Assembly (NCBI RefSeq): GCF_001477625.1
Contig: NZ_CP013692.1
Coordinates: forward strand, 2,604,001-2,668,000
Reading direction: 5' to 3'
DNA length: 64,000 nucleotides
DNA from: Paucibacter sp. KCTC 42545
Lineage (GTDB): Bacteria > Pseudomonadota > Gammaproteobacteria > Burkholderiales > Burkholderiaceae_C
The notes beneath the pieces are model-generated. The model worked only from the letters and a program-made list of their open reading frames with translations. It searched no databases and had not been told where the DNA came from. The translations under genes were made by a program, and so were the position numbers. How positions within the stretch are numbered: position 1 is the first letter of the stretch; every line of letters begins with the position of its first letter. Shown here piece after piece: positions 22,720 through 32,096 of this stretch.

Positions 22720-23301
22720 TCAGGCGAAATTGGCCTGTGCGAATTCCCAGTTAGCCAGGCTGTTCAGGAAGGTTTCCACGAACTTGGGGCGCAGATTGCG
22801 GTAGTCGATGTAGTAGGCATGCTCCCACACGTCGATGGTCAGCAAGGCCTTGTCGGCCGTGGTCAGCGGCGTGCCGGCAGCACCGGTGTTGACGATGTCA
22901 ACCGTGCCGTCAGCCTTCTTGACCAGCCAGGTCCAGCCGGAACCAAAGTTGCCAACCGCGCTCTTGGTGAAGGCTTCCTTGAAGGCTTCGAAGCTGCCGA
23001 ACTTGGCGTTGATGGCATCAGCCAGCGCGCCGGTCGGAGCGCCGCCGCCATTGGGCTTCATGCAGTTCCAGAAAAAGGTGTGGTTCCAGATCTGGGCGGC
23101 GTTGTTATAGATCGGGCCGGAGGCCTTCTTGACGATCTCTTCCAGCGACAGCGCTTCGAACTCGGTGCCCTTTTGCAGATTGTTCAGGTTGACCACATAG
23201 GCGTTGTGGTGCTTGCCGTGGTGGAACTCCAGCGTCTCGGCGCTGTAGTGCGGGGCCAGGGCGTCCTTGGCATAGGGCAAGGCGGGCAAAAGATGTTCCA
23301 T
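22720..23301 (-). CDS. sodB: Superoxide dismutase, iron type
   Basis: 193-residue cytoplasmic enzyme that dismutates superoxide. Metal ligands are seen in [17 protein letters not shown] and [13 protein letters not shown]. The residues [14 protein letters not shown] are the iron-type signature, with the glutamine before the histidine. It stands alone with its own terminator. Confidence 0.97.
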   Translation of the reverse strand: MEHLLPALPYAKDALAPHYSAETLEFHHGKHHNAYVVNLNNLQKGTEFEALSLEEIVKKASGPIYNNAAQIWNHTFFWNCMKPNGGGAPTGALADAINAKFGSFEAFKEAFTKSAVGNFGSGWTWLVKKADGTVDIVNTGAAGTPLTTADKALLTIDVWEHAYYIDYRNLRPKFVETFLNSLANWEFAQANFA

Positions 23302-23391
23302 GAATCAACTCCTCGTTGCGTAAAAAATCTGAACCTACAGGATCACGCGGATTGTAGGCAGCTTCACCCCAGACCCGCGCTAAAACCGGCA

Positions 23392-24696
23392 CTAAGCCCC
23401 TGCGCGAGTACTGACAACTTGCATCTGCGCCTCACCATCGGCCAGCACCGCATGCACTTGCTGGCCGGCACTGAGTTGGGCCACCGAACTGAGCGCGCGG
23501 CCCTGGCCATCGTCCAGCCAGGCGTAGCCACGCGCCAGCACTTGCTTGGGGTCCAGGGCGGCCAGACGGGCCTCCAGGCCCTGCAGACGCATGGCTTGTT
23601 CATGCAGGACTGCCGGCGCGGCGCGCAGGCGGCGCTGGGCCAGATTCTCTAAGCGCTGCTGCTGCAGGGCTTGGGTGCGCGGCAAGACCTGACCCCAGCG
23701 CTGGCGCAGCAGGTCGAGCTGGCGGCGCTGCCGGCTCAGCAACTCACTGGGCCGCGCCAGACGGAGCGCCACCCGATCCAGCCGCTGGCCCAGGGCGTCC
23801 AGCCTTTGCTCCAGGCGCCGGCGCAGGGCTGTTTCCACTACGTTCAGGGCATCCAGGCTGGCCTGGCGCGAGGGCGCGGCCAGTTCGGCCGCAGCGGTGG
23901 GCGTGGGGGCTCGCAAATCAGCGGCCAGATCGGCCAGGGTCACATCGGTTTCATGGCCCACGCCGCAGATCACCGGCAAGCCAGAGGCCGCCACGGCCCG
24001 CACCACCCGCTCATCATTGAAGGCCCACAAGTCTTCCAGCGAACCGCCACCGCGCACCAGCAACAAGGCGTCGAGCCCGTCCTCCGCAGCGCGGACATTG
24101 GCCGTCGTCAAGGCCTGCACCAGTGCGGCCGGCGCTTGCTCGCCCTGCACGAGGCTGGGGTAGATCACCACCCGCACATGCGGCGCGCGGCGCGCCAAGG
24201 CCGTCAGCACATCGTGCAGGGCCGCCCCCGCCGTGGAGGTGATGACGCCCAGGCAGCGCGGAAACACCGGCAAGGCCCGTTTGTACTGGGCATCAAACAA
24301 GCCCTGCGCCTCTAGCTTGGCTTTGAGGCGCAAGAACTGCTCGTACAAGGCGCCGGCGCCGGCGCGGCGCATGCCCTCCACCACGAACTGCAACTCACCC
24401 CGGGGCTCGTACAGCGTGACCCGGCCACGCATCTCCACCAGGGCGCCGTCGCTGGGGCTGAAGTCCAGCAAGCCGGCTGCGCGGCGGAACATGGCGCAGC
24501 GCAGCGTGGCCGTCTGGCCGTCGGAATCTTTCAGGCTGAAATAGCAGTGACCGCTGGCTGCGCGGGTGAAGCCCGAGATCTCGCCTGCCACCACGCAAAC
24601 CGCAAAGCGGGTGGCCAGGCTGTCGGACACCGCCGCCAGCAAAGACGCCACCCCCCACACGAGGCGCGGCGCGGCCCCTTGAGCACGCTCATTCAT
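23392..24696 (-). CDS. xseA: Exodeoxyribonuclease VII large subunit
   Basis: 434-residue subunit that degrades single-stranded DNA with XseB. An N-terminal OB fold (FAVCVVAGEISGFTRAASGHCYFSLKD) is followed by the catalytic core (GVITSTAGAALHDVL, RGGGSLEDLWAFNDE, CGVGHETDVTLADLAADLRAPTPTAAAE) and a helical C-terminal region. ATG 24696 is chosen over the GTG two codons upstream. xseB is not in the window. Confidence 0.96.
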   Translation of the reverse strand: MNERAQGAAPRLVWGVASLLAAVSDSLATRFAVCVVAGEISGFTRAASGHCYFSLKDSDGQTATLRCAMFRRAAGLLDFSPSDGALVEMRGRVTLYEPRGELQFVVEGMRRAGAGALYEQFLRLKAKLEAQGLFDAQYKRALPVFPRCLGVITSTAGAALHDVLTALARRAPHVRVVIYPSLVQGEQAPAALVQALTTANVRAAEDGLDALLLVRGGGSLEDLWAFNDERVVRAVAASGLPVICGVGHETDVTLADLAADLRAPTPTAAAELAAPSRQASLDALNVVETALRRRLEQRLDALGQRLDRVALRLARPSELLSRQRRQLDLLRQRWGQVLPRTQALQQQRLENLAQRRLRAAPAVLHEQAMRLQGLEARLAALDPKQVLARGYAWLDDGQGRALSSVAQLSAGQQVHAVLADGEAQMQVVSTRAGA

Positions 24697-25071
24697 GGCC
24701 ACAAGGCGGCTCCAAGCATCACGGCAAACAGGCGGTCTTCCACAATTTCGCAGCGGCAGGCAAGACCTGGCACTGCGGTCGTCACGGAACTGTCATTCGC
24801 ACATAAACGCTTGTTCTTCAAGTTATTTTTTCCTGCTCAAGATTTAAGCAATTTATCCAAAGCCTTGATTTTTCAAGGCCTGCGGCCCGTGTGACGAGGT
24901 TTGCCCACAAAGTTATCCACAGCTGCGGTGGATTGTTTGCCGAGCAAGTTGAGGCGTAGTGAAAGCCGCCTTTGCTTCAGGCCATAATCGCGCGCATTCA
25001 CTTGCTCCGCACCGGCCAGCGCATCTGACTGGCCAGGGGCTGGATCAGGCTTTTTTCGACAGGGGTCGTCT
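24697..25071. other. 375-base divergent intergenic region with AT-rich core and DnaA-box-like sites
   Basis: No credible gene. The stretch around 24800-24880 is much more AT-rich than its surroundings. It holds a 7-bp hairpin (24862-24868 with 24873-24879, loop TTTT). A perfect DnaA box TTATCCACA lies at 24913-24921, with near matches TTGCCCACA at about 24901 and TTTATCCAA at about 24851. It must also hold the promoters of xseA and exbB. Confidence 0.6.
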
Positions 25072-25689
25072 TTGTTTTCCATCATACAAGCCGCTGGCTG
25101 GCCAATCTGGCCCTTGCTGATCTGTTCCGTCCTGGCCTTGGCCTTGATCATTGAGCGCCTGTCCAGCTTGCGCGCCAACCGCATCGCGCCGCCGCGCTTG
25201 TTGGAAGAGGTGCTGGGCATCAGCCAGCAAAGCCTGCCCAATGCCGAGCTGATCAATCGACTGGCCGAGAACTCGGCTCTGGGCGAGGTGCTGGCCGCCG
25301 GCCTGCGCGCCGCCAGCAACGAGCCCGACCTGACCGAGGACAAGCTGCGCCAGGTCTTCGAGATCGCCGGGCGCCGCGCCATCCATCGCATGGAGCGCTA
25401 CCTCAACACCCTGGGCACCATCGCCACGGCCGCGCCCCTGCTGGGCCTGCTGGGCACCGTGGTCGGCATGATCGAGATCTTCGGCAGCCAAGGCCCCACC
25501 GGCAATAACCCGACGCAGATGGCCCACGGCATCTCGATTGCGCTCTACAACACCGCCTTTGGTTTGATGGTGGCCATTCCCAGCCTGATGTTCTACCGCT
25601 ACTTCCGTGGCCGGGTAGAAGACCGGGTGATGGAGATGGAGCAAGCCAGCGATCGCCTGCTCTCCCACCTCAAGCGCTTCCTGGCCTGA
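25072..25689 (+). CDS. exbB: MotA/TolQ/ExbB proton channel family protein (first set)
   Basis: 205-residue inner-membrane protein. One N-terminal helix (FSIIQAAGWPIWPLLICSVLALALIIERL) is followed by two later helices including TAAPLLGLLGTVVGMIEIF and GISIALYNTAFGLMVAIPSL. With ExbD it uses the proton gradient to energise TonB- or Tol-like partners. The start codon is TTG at 25072, supported by an AGGGG site upstream and by the family-typical N-terminus. Followed by exbD and lpxK; no tonB is adjacent. Confidence 0.92.
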   Translation: MFSIIQAAGWPIWPLLICSVLALALIIERLSSLRANRIAPPRLLEEVLGISQQSLPNAELINRLAENSALGEVLAAGLRAASNEPDLTEDKLRQVFEIAGRRAIHRMERYLNTLGTIATAAPLLGLLGTVVGMIEIFGSQGPTGNNPTQMAHGISIALYNTAFGLMVAIPSLMFYRYFRGRVEDRVMEMEQASDRLLSHLKRFLA

Positions 25690-25711
25690 AGCTCGAGCCG
25701 CAGAGTCCGCC

Positions 25712-26128
25712 ATGAAGTTCAGACAGCGCCAACGCGAAGAGCCTGAAATCAATCTGATCCCTTTCATCGACGTCTTGTTGGTGGTGCTGATCTTTTTGAT
25801 GCTCTCCACCACCTACTCCAAGTTCACCGAGCTGCAGGTCAGCCTGCCGGTGGCCGATGCCGAGCAGCTCAAAGACCGGCCGCGCGAGATCGTCGTCGCG
25901 GTGGCGGCGGATGGCCGCTATGTGGTCAATGCCCAGCCGGTGGACGGCCGCTCGGTCGAGCTGCTCAGCGCCGCACTGAGCCAAGCCTCGGGCGGCAATG
26001 CCGAGATCATGATCGTGGTGTCGGCCGACGCCGCCTCGGCTCACCAGTCGGTGGTCAATGTGATGGATGCGGCGCGGCGAGCCGGCTTGTCGCGATTGAC
26101 CTTCGCGGCCCAGTCCAGCGCCCGCTGA
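25712..26128 (+). CDS. exbD: ExbD/TolR family protein (first set)
   Basis: 138 residues with the single helix INLIPFIDVLLVVLIFLMLST containing the conserved aspartate of the proton path, then a periplasmic domain. It is partner of the upstream ExbB, 22 bases away. The pair followed by lpxK, Trm112 and kdsB is a common betaproteobacterial cluster; whether it serves TonB or another envelope process is not clear. Confidence 0.93.
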   Translation: MKFRQRQREEPEINLIPFIDVLLVVLIFLMLSTTYSKFTELQVSLPVADAEQLKDRPREIVVAVAADGRYVVNAQPVDGRSVELLSAALSQASGGNAEIMIVVSADAASAHQSVVNVMDAARRAGLSRLTFAAQSSAR

Positions 26129-26130
26129 GC

Positions 26131-27207
26131 ATGAAGCCCCTGGGCCAGTTGCTGGCCACAAGGCTGCAGCGTGAGTGGTACAGCAAGAGTCGCCAGCCGC
26201 CAGGCAAGACCTGGCCCCTGCTGAGCCTGGCCCTGCTGCCGCTGAGCCTGCTCTACCGCCTGCTCAATAGCCTGCGCAATGCGCTCTACCGCCTCGGGTT
26301 GCTGCGCGCCGGGACCTTGCCCGTGCCCGTGCTGGTAGTGGGCAACTGGATCGTCGGCGGCGCCGGCAAGACGCCCACGACCCTGGCCCTGCTGGCACTG
26401 TGCCAGCAGATGGGGCTACGGGCCGGGGTGATCTCGCGGGGCTATGGCCGCGTGGAAGATGAGGTGGCTTTGGTGACGCGCAGCAGCAGCGCCGCCGCAG
26501 TGGGTGACGAGCCGCTGCTGATTCACCTGCGCAGCGGCGTGCCGGTGGCCGTGGGGCGCGACCGCGTGGCGGCCGCCCGCGCCCTGCTTCATGCCCACCC
26601 CGAGTTGCAATTGCTGATCAGCGATGACGGCTTGCAACACCTGCGCCTGCCGCGTGCGCTGGCCATTCTGGTGTTTGATGAGCGTGGTATCGGCAATGGC
26701 CAGTTGCTGCCCAGCGGACCCTTGCGCCAGCCTGCAGCGGCGGCGACCAAGGCGAACGAGATCGTGCTCTACAACGCCGGAGCACCCAGCACGGCTTTGC
26801 CGGGCTTTCTGGCCCAGCGCCGTTTGAGCGGTGCGGTCGCGCTGAGCGACTGGTGGGCCGGTCAGCCAGCGACTCCCGCAGCCTTGCAGGCCTTGCGCGC
26901 GCTGCCGGCAGATCAGTTGCTAGCCGCCGCCGGCATGGCCCAACCGCAGCGCTTTTTCGACATGCTCAGCGCCCAGGGCCTGCGCTTCAACACCCTGCCG
27001 CTGGCGGATCATTTCGACTTCGCCGCCCTGCCCTGGCCCGCCAGCACCCGCCATGTGCTGGTGACCGAGAAAGACGCTATCAAGCTCGATCCGGCCCGCT
27101 GCGGTGCCACCCAAGTCTGGGTGGTGGCGCTAGACTTCTGCCCCGAGCCGGCTTTCGCGCAAGCCGTGCAAGCGCGCTTGGCCGCGCTGGGCCTGCGCCC
27201 GCATTGA
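26131..27207 (+). CDS. lpxK: Tetraacyldisaccharide 4'-kinase
   Basis: 358-residue inner-membrane kinase that phosphorylates the 4' position of the lipid A precursor. It has an N-terminal membrane-associated segment ([16 protein letters not shown]), Walker [21 protein letters not shown], and [12 protein letters not shown]. It starts two bases after exbD, so it is co-transcribed. LpxK, KdsB and the distant LpxH belong to one pathway. Confidence 0.96.
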   Translation: MKPLGQLLATRLQREWYSKSRQPPGKTWPLLSLALLPLSLLYRLLNSLRNALYRLGLLRAGTLPVPVLVVGNWIVGGAGKTPTTLALLALCQQMGLRAGVISRGYGRVEDEVALVTRSSSAAAVGDEPLLIHLRSGVPVAVGRDRVAAARALLHAHPELQLLISDDGLQHLRLPRALAILVFDERGIGNGQLLPSGPLRQPAAAATKANEIVLYNAGAPSTALPGFLAQRRLSGAVALSDWWAGQPATPAALQALRALPADQLLAAAGMAQPQRFFDMLSAQGLRFNTLPLADHFDFAALPWPASTRHVLVTEKDAIKLDPARCGATQVWVVALDFCPEPAFAQAVQARLAALGLRPH

Positions 27208-27244
27208 ACCGAACGATTACCGCAAGTTAACTGGACCCCACCCG

Positions 27245-27439
27245 ATGGACACCCGCCTGATTGAAATCCTGGTCTGCCCCCTTTGCAAAGGGCCGCTGGA
27301 AGACCTGCGCAGCGCCGACAAGCGCGAGCTGCTGTGCCGCGCCGACCGCCTGGCCTTCCCGGTGCGCGACGGCATTCCGGTGATGCTGGAGAACGAGGCC
27401 CGCGCGGTCGATCTCGAAGCCGAAGGCCTCAAGGCTTGA
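27245..27439 (+). CDS. Trm112/YcaR family small zinc-binding protein
   Basis: 64 residues: [12 protein letters not shown], then [20 protein letters not shown]. The CPLC pair and a third cysteine are consistent with zinc binding. In eukaryotes Trm112 activates methyltransferases; the bacterial role is not settled. Wedged between lpxK and kdsB, as in many proteobacteria. Confidence 0.93.
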   Translation: MDTRLIEILVCPLCKGPLEDLRSADKRELLCRADRLAFPVRDGIPVMLENEARAVDLEAEGLKA

Positions 27440-27453
27440 GGGACTGAAGAACC

Positions 27454-28209
27454 ATGAGCTTCACCGTCATCGTGCCGGCACGGCTGGCCTCCACCCGCCT
27501 GCCGAACAAGCCGCTGGCTGATTTGGCAGGCCTGCCCATGATCGTGCGGGTAGCTCAGCGCGCCGCGCTCTCACAAGCCGCGCGCGTGGTGGTGGCCACC
27601 GATGCGCCCGAAGTGCTGGCCGCCTGCCAAGCCCATCAGGTGGAGGCCGTGCTGACCCGCGCCGACCATGTCTCCGGCAGCGACCGCCTGGCCGAAGCCT
27701 GCGAGTTGCTGGGCCTGGACGGCCAGGACGTGGTCGTCAATGTGCAGGGTGATGAGCCCCTGATTGCGCCCGCCATGATCGACGCCTGCGCCGCCAAGCT
27801 GCGCGCCAGCCCGCAATGCGTGATGAGCACAGTGGCCCATGCACTGGACGACACGCCCGCAGGCCGGGCCGAATTCGCCAACCCCAATGTGGTCAAGCTG
27901 GTCACCGACAAAAACGGACTGGCGCTGTATTTCTCACGCGCACCGATTCCTTTTTGGCGCGACGGCCAAGGCAGCGCCAAACCCGGCTCAGCACTGCGCC
28001 ATGTGGGCCTCTATGCCTACCATGCCGGCTTCTTGCGTCGCTTCCCCAGCCTGGCAGTGAGTCCGCTGGAGCAGATCGAATCGCTGGAACAACTGCGCGT
28101 GCTGTGGCATGGCGAACGCATCGCGGTGCACATCAGCGAAGAGCGCCCCGGCCCCGGCGTGGACACCCCCGAAGACCTGGAGCGCGTGCGCGCCCTGCTG
28201 GGCGGCTAG
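27454..28209 (+). CDS. kdsB: 3-deoxy-manno-octulosonate cytidylyltransferase
   Basis: 251-residue enzyme that makes CMP-Kdo for lipopolysaccharide. Motifs are [20 protein letters not shown] (CTP binding), [12 protein letters not shown], and [13 protein letters not shown]. It starts 14 bases after Trm112. A terminator follows. Confidence 0.97.
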   Translation: MSFTVIVPARLASTRLPNKPLADLAGLPMIVRVAQRAALSQAARVVVATDAPEVLAACQAHQVEAVLTRADHVSGSDRLAEACELLGLDGQDVVVNVQGDEPLIAPAMIDACAAKLRASPQCVMSTVAHALDDTPAGRAEFANPNVVKLVTDKNGLALYFSRAPIPFWRDGQGSAKPGSALRHVGLYAYHAGFLRRFPSLAVSPLEQIESLEQLRVLWHGERIAVHISEERPGPGVDTPEDLERVRALLGG

Positions 28210-28313
28210 CACCGCAAATTTCGCGGCCCGCGAAGGGCAACCCCGGGCAAATTGGGAGGCAGGTGTCAGCCAAGCGTAGGGCGACGCATGCTATCCTCGG
28301 CCGCAGTGAACGG

Positions 28314-29027
<714 letters not shown>

Positions 29028-29052
29028 ACCACGGTTTGGCGGGTAAACAAAG

Positions 29053-29077
29053 GGCCGCAGCAATGCGGCCTTTTTTT
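29053..29077 (+). terminator. Terminator after adk
   Basis: A 7-bp GC-rich stem (29053-29059 with 29064-29070, loop GCAA) is followed by seven T residues. Confidence 0.9.
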
Positions 29078-29086
29078 GACTCAAAA

Positions 29087-29109
29087 TTGACGTTTACGTC
29101 AACGTAAAC
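29087..29109 (+). promoter_or_regulatory. Palindromic operator upstream of the short-chain dehydrogenase
   Basis: Two overlapping near-perfect palindromes, 29087-29102 (TTGACG...CGTCAA) and 29092-29109 (GTTTACGT...ACGTAAAC), share an ACGT-repeat core. The pattern resembles, from memory, operators of the MerR-family regulator LiuR of branched-chain amino-acid and fatty-acid catabolism. The site ends 52 bases before the ATG, a plausible operator position. Confidence 0.65.
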
Positions 29110-29161
29110 TAAGCCGCCACAGAACTGGTCGCTTTCATTCTTAAATCAGCAAGGAGTTCGC

Positions 29162-29920
29162 ATGGAAATCGCAGGCAAGGTATTCATCGTCACCGGCGGC
29201 GCTTCGGGCCTGGGCGAAGGCACGGCACGGATGTTGACGGCCCACGGCGCCAAGGTCGTCATCGCCGATCTGCAGGAAGAGCGTGGCGAGGCCATCGCCA
29301 AGGAATTGGGCGGCGCCTTCGTCAAGGCCGATGTGAGCCAGGAAGCCGACGGCCAAGCCGTCGTCGCCAGGGCGCTCAGCCTGGGCAAGTTGTTCGGCCT
29401 GGTCAACTGCGCGGGCATCGCGCCGGCCGTCAAGACCGTGGGCAAGGAAGGCGCGCATCCGCTGGCTGTTTTCAGCAAGACCATCACGGTCAATCTGATC
29501 GGCAGCTTCAATATGATTCGCCTCGCCGCCGAGGCCATGAGCAAGAACGAGCCTGAGCCCACCGGTGAGCGCGGCGTGCTGATCTCCACCGCCTCGGTAG
29601 CAGCCTACGACGGCCAAATCGGCCAGGCCGCTTACGCCGCCTCCAAGGGCGGCGTGGTGGGCATGACCCTGCCGATTGCCCGCGATCTGGCGCGCAACGG
29701 CATCCGCAATATGACCATCGCCCCCGGCATCTTCGGCACGCCCATGCTCTTCGGCATGCCACAAGAAGTGCAGGATGCATTGGCCGCCAATGTGCCCTTC
29801 CCCTCGCGCTTGGGCACGCCGCAGGACTATGCCAAGCTGGTGCACCAGATCATCACGAATGAGATGCTCAACGGCGAAGTGATTCGCCTCGACGGCGCGA
29901 TTCGCTTGGCACCCAAGTAA
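29162..29920 (+). CDS. Short-chain dehydrogenase, 3-hydroxyacyl-CoA dehydrogenase type
   Basis: 252-residue NAD-dependent oxidoreductase. It has cofactor motif [23 protein letters not shown], active-site serine in [14 protein letters not shown] and the YxxxK pair in YAASKGG. Overall it is like type-2/HSD10 3-hydroxyacyl-CoA dehydrogenases ([11 protein letters not shown]). Substrate is not provable here. The operator upstream suggests acyl-CoA catabolism. Good AAGGAG site; followed by tandem hairpin repeats. Confidence 0.88.
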   Translation: MEIAGKVFIVTGGASGLGEGTARMLTAHGAKVVIADLQEERGEAIAKELGGAFVKADVSQEADGQAVVARALSLGKLFGLVNCAGIAPAVKTVGKEGAHPLAVFSKTITVNLIGSFNMIRLAAEAMSKNEPEPTGERGVLISTASVAAYDGQIGQAAYAASKGGVVGMTLPIARDLARNGIRNMTIAPGIFGTPMLFGMPQEVQDALAANVPFPSRLGTPQDYAKLVHQIITNEMLNGEVIRLDGAIRLAPK

Positions 29921-29925
29921 TGACC

Positions 29926-30110
29926 TTGCGGGCCAGATCGCCCGAGCGGTACACCGCGAGTAGCTCTGGCACCAACTGACCAGGCGGCTTTGCGAGACAG
30001 ACCGCTCGAGCGTACCCGCGAGTAGTTCTGTCACCTACTAGCTAGACGCTTGCGTGCCAGATCGCCCGATCGGTACACCGCGAGTAGCTCTGGCACCAAC
30101 TGACTAGTGA
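29926..30110 (+). repeat. Three tandem structured repeats of about 60 bases
   Basis: Hairpin copies at 29932-29970, 29996-30032 and 30056-30094 (periods 64 and 60). Each has an outer 6-bp stem (GCCAGA/TCTGGC in copies 1 and 3, GACAGA/TCTGTC in copy 2) and an inner stem with a TAC(A/C) loop (GCGG/CCGC, GCG/CGC, CGG/CCG). Each is preceded by a TTGCG motif; copies 1 and 3 are followed by CACCAACTGA. The change in copy 2 affects both sides of the stem, so pairing is kept. They lie in the 3' region of the dehydrogenase before its terminator. No function is known to me. Confidence 0.85.
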
Positions 30111-30118
30111 AGAGATCA

Positions 30119-30154
30119 AAAAAAAGCCCTGGTGAAATCACCAGGGCTTTTTTT
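30119..30154. terminator. Bidirectional terminator between the dehydrogenase and the TPR gene
   Basis: A perfect 17-bp stem (30119-30135 with 30138-30154, ending in A and T runs) is able to close both convergent transcripts. Confidence 0.93.
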
Positions 30155-30172
30155 GTACCAGCAGAAAGAAGC

Positions 30173-31453
30173 TTAACGCTTGCCGCCGCGGGCCTGAATG
30201 ATCCACAGGCGGGCCAGCTCAGCCGAGCCATCCGCGCCCTTGACGGTACGCCAAGTGGCGGTGGCCTTGCTGCCCTCGCCGGCCATGGACTGTGCCAGGC
30301 CGAGGTAGAGCTTGGCATCTTCCGGACGCTTCAGATTGCCCTTCTCAATGCCTTCGGCAATGATCTTGGCGCCCTTGGCGGCCGCGCCCTGGAAGGCGTA
30401 GGCCAGGCCCAGGCTGATCTGTGCGTTGCCGTCCTTGGCATCGCTGGCAGCCTTCTCGGTGGTGGGCAAAGCCGTCTTGGCTTCGGCGATGCGCTTGTTC
30501 AGCAGGTCCAGCAGACGCTTGTGACGGGCACCTTCGGCACCTTGACCCAAGAGACCGGCGGCCATGCCCTTCTCAACGACCATCTTGCCCTCTTCGGGGT
30601 AGCCGGCTTGGGCCGACAGCTGGGCCATTTCGAAGTAGTCGTTACCGTCCTTCAGATTGCCGGTAGCCAGCTTGAGGCGCAGCACGTCCAGGTTGAAGCG
30701 GTCAGAGAAGCCCTTCTTGGCCTGCAGGCTGCCCAAAACCTGAGCCCACAGCTCTTTGCTGGGGTAGAAGTTCAGCAGCTTCTCGATGGCCAAGCCTTCG
30801 GCATTGCTGTCGCCCTTTTTCTGAGCGGCGCTGAGCAGCAGGTTCAGCTTGTCCTTGGAGGGAGCACGACCGGCCTTCTCATCGGCAGCGATGTCCTCGC
30901 TGGTTTCCTTGATGATGGCGGTCATGTCGCCAGACAAGAACTGCGCATTGGTCAGCACCTGCTTCATGGTGGGGCTGTTGCCGCCTTCCTTGAAGTAGCG
31001 TTGCGCCCAGCTCAAGGCCTTGGCATTGTCCTTGTTGCGCAGATAGGTGCCGGCGATGGCCTCCATCATGCGCAGCTGATCTGCGGTACCCAGCTTGCCG
31101 CTGGCCTTCATGGCCTCAAAGCCCTTGACCATGGAATCGGCATCACCGGCGCCCGAGGCTGCAGCGACGCGCATGCCTTCGATGGCGTAGTTCTCGGTGG
31201 CATTGCGGCCGCTCACGCCTTCGGCGTCACGCACCTTGGCCAGCGCTTCCTTGTGCTTGCCCGCCTTGATCAGCGCGCTAGCATCCTTCAGGTGCTTGCC
31301 CACATCGGCACGCACGCCTTCCGCCTGGGCTTGCGCTTGCGCAAAGCCGAACTGGCCTTGAGGCGTCGCATTGAAGCCAAAGGCAACCAGACCCAGCGCC
31401 ATTGCGGCCAGCGTCTTGTTGAGCTTCAAGGCTTTTTGTGTCGCTTTCGTCAT
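30173..31453 (-). CDS. Exported TPR-like protein linked to a Ton system
   Basis: 426 residues with a signal peptide (TLAAMALGLVAFGFNA region, before AQAQAQAEG). Helical repeats rich in alanine and lysine follow, such as LIKAGKHKEALAKVRDAEG and EAIAGTYLRNKDNAKALSWAQRYF, typical of tetratricopeptides. Position after tonB-exbB-exbD-exbD recalls the TPR protein in TonB2-type clusters of Vibrio and Shewanella, so a periplasmic role in energised uptake is inferred. A terminator stands between exbD and this gene, so it may have its own promoter. Confidence 0.8.
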   Translation of the reverse strand: MTKATQKALKLNKTLAAMALGLVAFGFNATPQGQFGFAQAQAQAEGVRADVGKHLKDASALIKAGKHKEALAKVRDAEGVSGRNATENYAIEGMRVAAASGAGDADSMVKGFEAMKASGKLGTADQLRMMEAIAGTYLRNKDNAKALSWAQRYFKEGGNSPTMKQVLTNAQFLSGDMTAIIKETSEDIAADEKAGRAPSKDKLNLLLSAAQKKGDSNAEGLAIEKLLNFYPSKELWAQVLGSLQAKKGFSDRFNLDVLRLKLATGNLKDGNDYFEMAQLSAQAGYPEEGKMVVEKGMAAGLLGQGAEGARHKRLLDLLNKRIAEAKTALPTTEKAASDAKDGNAQISLGLAYAFQGAAAKGAKIIAEGIEKGNLKRPEDAKLYLGLAQSMAGEGSKATATWRTVKGADGSAELARLWIIQARGGKR

Positions 31454-31557
31454 CGCTTCATTCCTCGCTTTTACTTTCCTCGATGGCTGCTCAGCTAGTG
31501 GCCGAGCAGCGCATGCTTCGATCAGAGAATCACGCGCGCAATCATTGCACAGCGGAT

Positions 31558-31589
31558 AAAAAAAACGCGCCGCCCTTGCGGGAAGCGCG
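31558..31589 (-). terminator. Terminator between the second exbD and the TPR gene
   Basis: CGCGC/GCGCG outer stem (31566-31570 with 31585-31589), a CCC/GGG inner stem with a four-base loop, then an eight-base T run on the minus strand. It would end most tonB-exbB-exbD-exbD transcripts before the TPR gene. Confidence 0.8.
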
Positions 31590-31643
31590 CTACATTTTGC
31601 GCATCAAATCATCAATGCCCAATGGGGTACTAGCGGGTCCGTC

Positions 31644-32075
31644 TTACTTGACGTACTGCTCGTTACCGACCATGCCCATCTTCTTCACGCCAAGGCGCTG
31701 CGAAGCGGCCATCACGGCGGCCACGTAGCCGTAGTCCACCAGCTTATTGGGCTTGATGTGAACTTCAGGCTGATCGGGCTCGGCCACGACTTCGGCCAGC
31801 TTGGCGGTCACGGCTGCCATATCGGGCAAAGCCACGCCATCCCAAGAGACCGTGCCGTCGAAGTCGATATAGACCTCGTGCGTAACGGGTTCCTTCAGCG
31901 GCTGCTGATTGCTCGGCGGCGGCATGTCCAGATTCACGCTGTGCAGCTGAATCGGAATGGTGATGATCAACATCACGATCAAGACCAACATCACGTCGAT
32001 CAAGGGCGTGGTGTTGACGTCCATCATCACTTCCGGCTCATCGCTACCAGACGAGCTGCCTACATTCATTCCCAT
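31644..32075 (-). CDS. ExbD/TolR family protein (second Ton system, distal copy)
   Basis: 143 residues; it opens MGMNVGSSSGSDEPEVMMDVNTTPLIDVMLVLIVMLIITIP with the conserved aspartate in the helix. It shares its first ten residues with the copy upstream but differs after that, so the two are old duplicates rather than recent. Two different ExbD proteins per system also occur in Xanthomonas-type clusters. Confidence 0.92.
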   Translation of the reverse strand: MGMNVGSSSGSDEPEVMMDVNTTPLIDVMLVLIVMLIITIPIQLHSVNLDMPPPSNQQPLKEPVTHEVYIDFDGTVSWDGVALPDMAAVTAKLAEVVAEPDQPEVHIKPNKLVDYGYVAAVMAASQRLGVKKMGMVGNEQYVK

Positions 32076-32096
32076 GCTTTAGCTCCTGGCCTGACT

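Noticed and set aside
24840..24925. Replication origin
   Set aside because: Only one perfect DnaA box; no dnaA, dnaN, gyrB or rpmH nearby; flanks are xseA and exbB.
29926..30110. CRISPR-like array
   Set aside because: Only three copies, each palindromic and degenerate with no unique spacers and no cas genes nearby; the copies include the interval sequences too.
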